Shown here: piece by piece, positions 13,959 through 19,460 of the stretch
Layout of the letters: every line of letters begins with the position of its first letter
How positions within the stretch are numbered: the stretch's first letter is position 1
From: an uncultured Ruminococcus sp.
GTDB lineage: Bacteria; Bacillota; Clostridia; Oscillospirales; Ruminococcaceae
Assembly (NCBI GenBank): GCA_947175975.1
Contig: CAMWOX010000014.1
Location: forward strand, 1 to 19,460
DNA length: 19,460 nt
Reading direction: 5' to 3'
Position numbers and translations under genes: made by a program
The notes under the pieces: generated by a model
Seen by the model: only the letters and a program-made list of their open reading frames with translations
Told to the model about the DNA's origin: nothing
The model's database searches: none

Positions 13959-14903
13959 CTATACCAGTCCTGTTGTTTCGTCAATACCCATCATGATATT
14001 TAGACACTGGACAGCCGCACCGGATGCACCCTTGCCGAGATTATCCAGTCTTGCACAAAGCAGAATCTGCTCATCATTTCCAAATGTGAAAATTTCCAGT
14101 TTGTTTTTTCCACTTAGTGTATTGGATGCCAGGAAAAAGCTTTTCTGTTCCTGTTCCGACATAACCGGATTCACGGTCACAAGCTTTGCATCTGCATAAT
14201 GCTCCTGGAACATGGAATTTACCTGTGCAAGGGAAATTTTCTGATCCAGCATTCTGGTCTGAATCGGTACAGAAACGACCATTCCACTATAATAATCACA
14301 GATAATCGGATTGAACATTGGCTTGTATGTCAGTCCTGAGAATAACTGCATTTCCGGCAGATGTTTGTGCTGCTGTGTGAGTGCATACTGTCTGGGGGAA
14401 TTAAATTCTTCCGGTTTATTTTCACTCTCATACTGTGCAATCGCATTCTTGCCTGCACCGCTGTAACCAGAAGTCGCATAGGCAAATACCGGAAAATGCG
14501 CCGGAATCAATCCATGTTTCACCATGGGATAAAGCATAGAAATAAATCCGCTTGCATAGCATCCGGGAACAGCTGTTTTCTGAGAATTTCGGAGCTTTTC
14601 CCGAAATTCTGGTGCAAGTTCCGGAAAACCGTAAGCCCATTCCGGATTTGTCCTGTGTGCAGTAGACGCATCGATTAATCTGGTGCTGTCTCCTGCAAGT
14701 GTCACAGCCTCTCTAGCGGCATCATCCGGCAGACACAAAAATGTAAAATCTGCTTCTGCCATAATTTCAGCACGTTTTACATTGTTATGACGGTCTGCGT
14801 CTGCAATCTTCAAAAGTGAAATATCTTCACGTTGTTCGAGACGGCTAACAATTTTCAGACCAGTTGTTCCAGCCTGACCGTCTACATAAACTTTTACGGA
14901 CAT
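13959..14903 (-). CDS. argC: N-acetyl-gamma-glutamyl-phosphate reductase, short form
   Basis: It reduces acetylglutamyl phosphate with NADPH to the semialdehyde. The 314-residue protein has DGQAGTTGL (8-16) as the nucleotide-binding turn and PGCYASGF (113-120) with catalytic C115. Short length and the DGQAGTTGL/PGCYASGF wording fit the type 2 family rather than the ~340-residue type 1 enzyme that many Firmicutes carry with argJBD. Its ATG abuts the stop codon of the small membrane gene (TAAATG), and AAGGGGG in that gene serves as its ribosome site. argJ begins 12 nt downstream. Confidence 0.9.
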   Translation of the reverse strand: MSVKVYVDGQAGTTGLKIVSRLEQREDISLLKIADADRHNNVKRAEIMAEADFTFLCLPDDAAREAVTLAGDSTRLIDASTAHRTNPEWAYGFPELAPEFREKLRNSQKTAVPGCYASGFISMLYPMVKHGLIPAHFPVFAYATSGYSGAGKNAIAQYESENKPEEFNSPRQYALTQQHKHLPEMQLFSGLTYKPMFNPIICDYYSGMVVSVPIQTRMLDQKISLAQVNSMFQEHYADAKLVTVNPVMSEQEQKSFFLASNTLSGKNKLEIFTFGNDEQILLCARLDNLGKGASGAAVQCLNIMMGIDETTGLV

Positions 14904-15137
14904 TTACTTGTCCCCCTTCTGATTCTGTTTTTGCTCTGTTTCTTCCTCTTCGTTATCAGGTTCACGAGGACATTTCCATAAACTGTAAGCACAGCAGGCA
15001 ATCAGGCAGAAAACTGCCCATCCCACAGAAAGTCCAAAACTATTGATAAACTGCCCGATCAGGATCTCGCCGGTGATCCAGACAATCACACTGAGGAGTG
15101 TGAGTGCAAAAATAAAAGTAAACTGCCTTTTTTTCAT
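14904..15137 (-). CDS. small two-helix membrane protein between argH and argC
   Basis: A 77-residue protein with two hydrophobic helices (about 7-31 and 36-54) joined by a short turn, then a highly charged tail rich in Glu, Gln and Lys (about 59-77). It has no recognisable family. It begins 7 nt after argH without a clear ribosome site and ends directly against the argC start, so translation is probably coupled on both sides. It could be a small membrane regulator or an accessory of a transporter; there is no direct evidence. Confidence 0.6.
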   Translation of the reverse strand: MKKRQFTFIFALTLLSVIVWITGEILIGQFINSFGLSVGWAVFCLIACCAYSLWKCPREPDNEEEETEQKQNQKGDK

Positions 15138-15144
15138 GAATTTC

Positions 15145-16527
15145 TTAATTTCTTAAAAATGCCAGATCGTTCTGGAGTTCCTGCAATTGTTTCTGCACGG
15201 ATTCCGGAGACGGCGCACCATAGGAACAGCGTTCCCGGACACAGGTATCCAGATTGATTGCCTGATAAATATCTTCTGTGAACAATTCTGTCATTGCCTG
15301 ATAATCTTCAAGCGGGAGCGTTTCAAGCGTCAGATTTTTCTGAATACATTCTGCTACGAGCGTCCCGGTAATTTTATAGGCATCCCGGAACGGCATTCCT
15401 TTTTTGACAAGATAATCGGCGCAATCCGTTGCATTGATGAATCCCCTTGCCGCTGCATTTCTCATGTTCTCCTTGAGAACACGCATAGTCTTCAGCATAG
15501 GGATGAACGTCTTCAAACAGAGTTCTGTATTGTCAATTGCATCAAAAATCGCCTCTTTGTCCTCCTGCATATCCTTGTTATATGCCAGAGGCAAGCCTTT
15601 CATCATGGATAACAACGTCATTAGATCGCCGTTGATACGTCCGGTCTTGCCACGGATCAGTTCCGTAACATCGGGATTCTTCTTCTGCGGCATGATAGAT
15701 GATCCTGTCGCATAGGCATCATCCAGTTCGATAAATTTAAATTCCCAGGAACACCATAAAATAATTTCTTCTGAGAATCTGGACAGATGTGTCATCAGAA
15801 TGGATAATGCACAGCAGATTTCGATACAGAAATCCCGGTCGGATACACCGTCCAGACTATTTGCCACTGGCTGTCGAAATCCCAATAATTCTGCCGTCAT
15901 ATGGCGGTCAATCGGATAGGTTGTCCCTGCCAATGCACCACTTCCGAGCGGACATTCATTCATACGGTCAACGGCATCATCAATCCGTTCACAGTCTCTT
16001 TTGAGCATCTGTGCATAGGCAAGCAGATGATGGGCGAACGTAATCGGCTGTGCTCTCTGCAAATGGGTATAGCCTGGCATGATCGTCTCCGTGTGGGATT
16101 GCGCAATTTCGCAGATGGTTTCTGCAAGCGACAGAACCAGTTTCCGGACTTCCTGCATTTCGTCACGCAGATATAATCTGATATCCAGCGCAACCTGATC
16201 ATTCCGGGAACGTGCCGTATGAAGACGCTTTCCGGTTGCACCAAGCCGCTTTGTCAGTTCCGCTTCGATGAACATATGAATGTCTTCCGCATTGGGATCA
16301 AATATTAATTTTCCGTTATCAATCTCATCCAGAATTTCCCTGAGTCCTGCAATGATGGCTTTGCTCTCGGATTCCTGGATAATTCCACATTTTCCGAGCA
16401 TCGTCGCATGGGCAATACTGCCCTGAATGTCCTGCCGGTACATTCTGGCATCAAACGCAATGGATGAATTGAATGCATTGACAGTTTCATCTACTTCTTT
16501 TGAAAATCTTCCTGCCCAAAGTGCCAT
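15145..16527 (-). CDS. argH: argininosuccinate lyase
   Basis: It splits argininosuccinate into arginine and fumarate, the last step of the pathway. From ATG 16527 it has 460 residues, the standard length. Visible signatures are TARSRNDQ (104-111), the THLQRAQP segment with H155, and GSSIMPQKKNPD (275-286) holding the catalytic serine of the fumarase/aspartase superfamily. ATG 16527 is preferred over an upstream start at 16593 because GGAGG lies 7 nt before it, the protein then begins MALWAGRFSK as usual, and the longer version would run through a hairpin. It is 82 nt after argG. Confidence 0.95.
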   Translation of the reverse strand: MALWAGRFSKEVDETVNAFNSSIAFDARMYRQDIQGSIAHATMLGKCGIIQESESKAIIAGLREILDEIDNGKLIFDPNAEDIHMFIEAELTKRLGATGKRLHTARSRNDQVALDIRLYLRDEMQEVRKLVLSLAETICEIAQSHTETIMPGYTHLQRAQPITFAHHLLAYAQMLKRDCERIDDAVDRMNECPLGSGALAGTTYPIDRHMTAELLGFRQPVANSLDGVSDRDFCIEICCALSILMTHLSRFSEEIILWCSWEFKFIELDDAYATGSSIMPQKKNPDVTELIRGKTGRINGDLMTLLSMMKGLPLAYNKDMQEDKEAIFDAIDNTELCLKTFIPMLKTMRVLKENMRNAAARGFINATDCADYLVKKGMPFRDAYKITGTLVAECIQKNLTLETLPLEDYQAMTELFTEDIYQAINLDTCVRERCSYGAPSPESVQKQLQELQNDLAFLRN

Positions 16528-16548
16528 AATTTTCCTCCGCTGATAAAA

Positions 16549-16589
16549 TGCAAACGCCGGAGATTCATGAGAATCTCCGAGCCGTTGCA
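16549..16589 (-). promoter_or_regulatory. perfect hairpin between argG and argH
   Basis: CGGAGATTC (16558-16566) and GAATCTCCG (16571-16579) form a perfect 9-bp stem with a 4-nt loop. TGCAA/TTGCA pairing and a short CG/CG stem extend it outward to 16549-16589. No T-run follows, so it is likely a partial terminator, RNase stop or processing element that sets argG against the rest of the operon. Confidence 0.6.
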
Positions 16590-16609
16590 TCATAATTCAA
16601 ATTATAAAA

Positions 16610-17842
16610 TCAGTTCTTCTCTGCACGTTTCTTATCCAGCTGTGCCTTGACCTTGATCGGCAGACCAAACAGATTGATAAAGCCTGCACTGTCTTTCTGG
16701 TCATAAACTTCGTCAGCATCGAATGTAGCCACTTCTTCATCATAGAGTGTATAAGGTGAGGTTACACCAGCATTGATGATATTACCTTTATAGAGTTTCA
16801 GACGCACATCACCTGTCACAGTTTTCTGTGTCTCTGTCACGAATGCACTCATTGCTTCACGCAGAGGTGTGAACCACTGTCCATTATAGACAATATCTGC
16901 AAATTTGATGCCGAGGTACTGCTTGATTCTTGCAGTCTCTTTATCAATTGTGATTGTTTCCAGTACTTCGTGTGCATGATACAGAATTGCGCCGCCAGGT
17001 GTTTCATAGACACCTCTGGATTTCATGCCGACAAGACGGTTTTCTACCAGATCAGCCAGACCGATGCCGTTTTCACCGCCGAGCTTGTTGAGTGTTGTCA
17101 CAATTTCTGTGCCGTTCATTTCCTTGCCGTCAATTGCTGTCGGAACGCCTTTCTCAAAATGGATTGTTACATAAGTAGGCTTGTCCGGTGCCTGGATCGG
17201 AGAAACGCCCATTTCCAGGAATCCCTCTTTTTCATACTGCGGCTCATTTGCAGGATCTTCCAGATCCAGACCCTCGTGGGACAGATGCCAGATATTCTTA
17301 TCTTTAGAATAGTTTGTTTCTCTGTTAATCTTTAGAGGAATATTATGTGCCTCTGCATAATCGATCTCTTCGTCACGGGATTTCAGATCCCAGATTCTCC
17401 AGGGAGCAATGATTTCCATCTCCGGAGCAAAAGCCTTGATAGCGAGTTCAAAACGCACCTGGTCATTTCCTTTGCCTGTGCAGCCATGGCAGATAGCATC
17501 TGCACCTTCCTGGATTGCAATTTCTGCAATTCTCTTGGCAATGATCGGACGTGCAAAAGAAGTGCCGAGCATATAGCGATTCTCATAGATTGCACCAGCC
17601 TGCACTGTCGGGAATACATAGTCCGTGATAAATTCTTCTGTCAGATTTTCAATATAGAGCTTGGAAGCACCAGTCTTGATTGCTTTTTCTTCGAGACCAT
17701 CCAGCTCCGTTCCCTGTCCGACATTACCGGAAACTGCAACAACTTCACAGTTATTGTAATTTTCTTTCAGCCACGGAATAATAATAGAAGTATCCAGACC
17801 GCCGGAATAAGCAAGCACAACTTTTTTGATTTCTTTCTTCAT
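16610..17842 (-). CDS. argG: argininosuccinate synthase
   Basis: It joins citrulline and aspartate with ATP to make argininosuccinate. The 410-residue protein has the PP-loop AYSGGLDTS (11-19) for ATP, the CHGCTGKGNDQVRFE segment and the TSFARP segment typical of the family. AGGAGG lies 11 nt before the ATG. It is the first gene of the operon, about 43 nt after a predicted transcription start, and its promoter is the only strong one seen for the ten genes. The order argG-argH first with argF last means the two end steps frame the acetyl-cycle genes. Confidence 0.96.
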   Translation of the reverse strand: MKKEIKKVVLAYSGGLDTSIIIPWLKENYNNCEVVAVSGNVGQGTELDGLEEKAIKTGASKLYIENLTEEFITDYVFPTVQAGAIYENRYMLGTSFARPIIAKRIAEIAIQEGADAICHGCTGKGNDQVRFELAIKAFAPEMEIIAPWRIWDLKSRDEEIDYAEAHNIPLKINRETNYSKDKNIWHLSHEGLDLEDPANEPQYEKEGFLEMGVSPIQAPDKPTYVTIHFEKGVPTAIDGKEMNGTEIVTTLNKLGGENGIGLADLVENRLVGMKSRGVYETPGGAILYHAHEVLETITIDKETARIKQYLGIKFADIVYNGQWFTPLREAMSAFVTETQKTVTGDVRLKLYKGNIINAGVTSPYTLYDEEVATFDADEVYDQKDSAGFINLFGLPIKVKAQLDKKRAEKN

Positions 17843-17891
17843 GACACAAAAAACCTCCTAGCAAAATGCTGTTTATTTTTAGATTAATTTT

Positions 17892-17920
17892 ATTATACAT
17901 CATCAGGCAGACAATGTCAA
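17892..17920 (-). promoter_or_regulatory. consensus sigma-A promoter of the arg operon
   Basis: On the minus strand TTGACA (17920-17915), a 17-nt spacer and TATAAT (17897-17892) match the sigma-A consensus at every position. Transcription would start near 17886. Such a strong promoter normally needs a repressor. Confidence 0.92.
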
Positions 17921-17929
17921 TAGCTTTTT

Positions 17930-17943
17930 TGAATAAATATGCA
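17930..17943. promoter_or_regulatory. candidate ARG box (ArgR/AhrC operator)
   Basis: TGAATAAATATGCA fits the ARG-box pattern TGAATWWWWATKCA at all 14 positions. It lies about 10 bp upstream of the arg promoter -35. ArgR-type proteins usually bind two boxes; a second, shorter-spaced relative (TGAATATTATGCA) is at 17991-18003. No argR gene is in the window. Confidence 0.55.
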
Positions 17944-17967
17944 AAAATATTTTCAAAATTCTGATTT

Positions 17968-18005
17968 TATGCATAATAAAAAGAATATAATGAATATTAT
18001 GCATA
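17968..18005. promoter_or_regulatory. 11-bp inverted repeat in the argG-spo0A divergent region
   Basis: TATGCATAATA (17968-17978) and TATTATGCATA (17995-18005) form a perfect inverted repeat with a 16-bp spacer. Each arm contains ATGCAT and resembles half of an ARG box. It may be an additional operator between argG and spo0A. Confidence 0.5.
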
Positions 18006-18028
18006 TTTTCAGATGTCACAAAAATATC

Positions 18029-18073
18029 AGAAAAAATTTGTCGAATCCTGTGACTGTTTTCGACAAATTGATT
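18029..18073. promoter_or_regulatory. Spo0A-box repeat unit 1
   Basis: A 45-bp unit with two Spo0A boxes in opposite orientation: TTTGTCGAA (18037-18045) and TTCGACAAA (18059-18067), centres about 20 bp apart. It is repeated 62 bp downstream with four mismatches by hand count. Confidence 0.8.
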
Positions 18074-18090
18074 GGTCTCACAGAATTGTT

Positions 18091-18135
18091 AGAAAAAATT
18101 TGTCGAATCTTATGACCGTTTTCGACAAAATGATT
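18091..18135. promoter_or_regulatory. Spo0A-box repeat unit 2
   Basis: Second 45-bp unit with TTTGTCGAA (18099-18107) and TTCGACAAA (18121-18129). The last box overlaps TCGACA (18122-18127), which with TACAAT (18146-18151) and an 18-nt spacer makes a possible upstream promoter of spo0A. Direct autoregulation by Spo0A~P is the simple reading. Confidence 0.8.
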
Positions 18136-18179
18136 TCGGATTTGCTACAATGCTGAAAATTTCAATAAAAAGTTCCCTA

Positions 18180-18208
18180 TTGATTTTTTACAAAAACTGT
18201 GTTAAAAT
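18180..18208 (+). promoter_or_regulatory. downstream promoter of spo0A
   Basis: TTGATT (18180-18185), a 17-nt spacer and TAAAAT (18203-18208) fit a sigma-A promoter with a start near 18215, about 45 bp after the second Spo0A-box unit. AAGGAGG (18224-18230) lies 15 nt before the spo0A ATG, which is longer than usual. With the arg promoter, ARG box, inverted repeat and Spo0A boxes this accounts for the 17843-18245 gap. Confidence 0.6.
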
Positions 18209-18245
18209 TTTATTTGTAGAGCGAAGGAGGATATAAATTTTAACA

Positions 18246-19046
18246 ATGAATGATAAGATTAAAGTCCTGATCGGGGACGATACTGTTGACTACGGAATTA
18301 CCACTGCCAGTGCACTGCGCAGCTATGGCTTATATGCTATTACTCGCCGCAAAGATGGCAACGTGTTATTAAATACAATCCGTGAGGAGAAGCCCAGAGT
18401 TGTTGTGACAGACTCTGTTATGCCGCACATGGATGCAATTGAACTGTTGAAACGCACAAAGGCAGAATGTGACTATTTTCCGTCATTTATTATTACATCC
18501 GTATATGACAATCCGTTTATCGAACGTCAGATTATGGAACTCGGTGCAAAGTATTTTATGCTGAAACCATTTGAAATCTCTCTGCTTGCAGAACGCATTC
18601 TTTCCCTGCTGACACCGGAGACATCCAACCGGAAAGAACAGGATCTGGAGCTTGTCATTACAGACATGATCCATCAGCTCGGCGTGCCAGCACACATCAA
18701 AGGCTATCATTATCTGAGAACAGCCATTCTTGCATCTGTCGAAAATCCTGAACTGCTTGACAGCGTGACAAAGCTGTTATATCCGACAGTTGCCCAGAAA
18801 TACGGAACTACTTCTTCAAGAGTCGAAAGAGCGATCCGCCATGCCATTGAAATTGCCTGGGACAGAGGCGATCTGGACGTGCTGAATGCATTCTTCGGCT
18901 ATACTGTGAACACATGCAAAGGTAAGCCGACAAATTCTGAGTTTATTGCCCTGATTACGGACAAACTCCGTTTACAGAGAAAGTCCGGCATCACAGCGAT
19001 AGAAACAACGAAAACAACCGCAGCAATGATTGCAAGAGCGAAATAA
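18246..19046 (+). CDS. spo0A: sporulation response regulator Spo0A
   Basis: The master regulator of entry into sporulation, active as a phosphorylated DNA-binding dimer. The 266-residue protein has a receiver domain (~4-120) with acidic pair D11-D12, phosphoacceptor D56, T84 and K107, then a linker and the Spo0A C-terminal domain (~139-250). The latter carries the signature stretches GVPAHIKGYHYLRTAI, SSRVERAIRHAIEIAW and KGKPTNSEFIALITDKL. The receiver is less standard: the phosphoacceptor context is VVVTDSVMPHMD, and GDDT replaces the usual ADD. Two promoters and four Spo0A boxes lie upstream. No spoIVB or other sporulation gene is next to it; instead it lies divergent from the arg operon and 1 nt from a convergent unknown gene. 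Confidence 0.95.
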   Translation: MNDKIKVLIGDDTVDYGITTASALRSYGLYAITRRKDGNVLLNTIREEKPRVVVTDSVMPHMDAIELLKRTKAECDYFPSFIITSVYDNPFIERQIMELGAKYFMLKPFEISLLAERILSLLTPETSNRKEQDLELVITDMIHQLGVPAHIKGYHYLRTAILASVENPELLDSVTKLLYPTVAQKYGTTSSRVERAIRHAIEIAWDRGDLDVLNAFFGYTVNTCKGKPTNSEFIALITDKLRLQRKSGITAIETTKTTAAMIARAK

Positions 19047-19047
19047 T

Positions 19048-19317
19048 TCACTCCACAGCATGTGCTACTTTGTCTAAGAACTCATCATATTTTGACGGAT
19101 TCAACTTATGGACATCATTCACAAGATAGTCCGTACTACGGTAGGCATGAAACGACAACGGTGGATTATAGCTGATATTCACATAGTCCCCGTCCAATTC
19201 AAGAATCATTTCCAGATGTTCCGGGAGAATTGTTCCATACTTTTTCTTTGTATAGAAAATATAGGCATCAATTTCTTCCTGCGGCAACGTGCCGCCCTTT
19301 ACAGTTACTTCAAACAT
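19048..19317 (-). CDS. small conserved-looking hypothetical protein
   Basis: An 89-residue acidic, soluble protein I do not recognise. It begins MFEVTVKGG, then has a helix with YIFYTKKKYG, a central strand LELDGDYVNISYNP and a final helix; it contains no cysteine. ATG 19317 is chosen because GAGGAG lies 8 nt upstream; a GTG three codons earlier is too close to that site. Its stop codon is 1 nt from the spo0A stop on the other strand, with no terminator between. It has its own strong promoter and a leader with alternative hairpins. Confidence 0.65.
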   Translation of the reverse strand: MFEVTVKGGTLPQEEIDAYIFYTKKKYGTILPEHLEMILELDGDYVNISYNPPLSFHAYRSTDYLVNDVHKLNPSKYDEFLDKVAHAVE

Positions 19318-19340
19318 AAATAGCACTCCTCTCTGAGAAT

Positions 19341-19382
19341 CCTGGAATTTATGAGAATTTCAGGCTTTCAGTGAAAACCTGA
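19341..19382 (-). promoter_or_regulatory. leader with two mutually exclusive hairpins
   Basis: On the minus-strand RNA, bases 19382-19373 pair with 19369-19360 (10 bp, one G-U). The segment 19364-19356 can instead pair with 19349-19341 (9 bp, one G-U). Both use 19360-19364, so only one can form. The second lies a few bases before the GAGGAG ribosome site. Confidence 0.45.
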
Positions 19383-19390
19383 TTTGTATT

Positions 19391-19419
19391 ATTATAACAT
19401 ATACTGACAAAAATTGCAA
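19391..19419 (-). promoter_or_regulatory. sigma-A promoter of the small hypothetical gene
   Basis: On the minus strand TTGCAA (19419-19414), a 17-nt spacer and TATAAT (19396-19391) with an extended TGT. It is strikingly like the promoter at 4329-4357. Confidence 0.85.
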
Positions 19420-19451
19420 GTGTTTTTCTGTATTTTTGCAAATTGTTTTTC

Positions 19452-19460
19452 TTCGACAAA
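19452..19460. promoter_or_regulatory. Spo0A box at the window end
   Basis: TTCGACAAA is the same 9-mer as the two reverse-oriented Spo0A boxes upstream of spo0A. It lies about 33 bp upstream of the -35 of the small hypothetical gene and could control that gene or one beyond the window. Confidence 0.55.

Noticed and set aside
16528..16593. Longer argH starting at 16593
   Set aside because: It runs through the argG-argH hairpin; ATG 16527 has a strong ribosome site and gives the standard 460-residue protein.
18029..18135. CRISPR-like array
   Set aside because: There are only two units, they contain Spo0A boxes, and no cas genes are near.

Overview
The window looks like a chromosome segment from a low-to-mid GC, Gram-positive, spore-forming Clostridia lineage, most likely a Ruminococcus-like member of the Oscillospiraceae. 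The grounds are a full-length Spo0A with Spo0A boxes in front of it, secreted proteins with a dockerin-like module, many close-to-consensus sigma-A promoters, strong AGGAGG-type ribosome sites and U-tailed intrinsic terminators. There are no rRNA or tRNA genes, CRISPR arrays, transposases or phage genes.

Layout. (1) 187-3762: two tandem genes for secreted dockerin-like proteins. Their first ~192 codons are nearly identical and their C-terminal halves have diverged. (2) 3876-4259: a small lipoprotein ending in 11-residue repeats. (3) 4412-5674: a phosphoribosyltransferase-like protein and a rhomboid protease, with their own promoter and tandem terminators. (4) 5900-6757: two small paralogous ribbon-helix-helix regulators, a leader with a mini-ORF and alternative stems, and a structured, terminator-ended RNA segment with 15 nt of perfect complementarity to the first regulator's start region. 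(5) 6891-8705: an AT-rich gene for a membrane-anchored zinc-ribbon/WG-repeat protein. (6) 17842 down to 8759, minus strand: one long arginine operon in the order argG, argH, small membrane gene, argC, argJ, argB, DUF3592-like gene, argD, LURP-one/tubby-like gene, argF. (7) 18246-19046: spo0A, transcribed divergently from the arg operon. Its upstream region carries two 45-bp repeats with four Spo0A boxes. (8) 19048-19317, minus strand: a small unknown gene lying tail-to-tail with spo0A. The last nine bases of the window are another Spo0A box.

How the genes work together. The arg operon encodes the acetyl-cycle route from glutamate to arginine: ArgJ makes and recycles acetyl groups, ArgB, ArgC and ArgD lead to acetylornithine, and ArgF, ArgG and ArgH convert ornithine to arginine. 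Carbamoyl-phosphate synthase is not in the window. Expression probably starts at a consensus promoter at 17892-17920 next to a plausible ARG box. The three non-arg genes are tightly spaced or overlapping, so they are co-expressed with the pathway for reasons the sequence does not explain.

The best candidate for something undescribed is the 5.9-6.8 kb regulator/RNA locus. The arg operon passengers and the doubled, evenly spaced Spo0A boxes come next. All family calls were made by reading motifs; no database search was possible.
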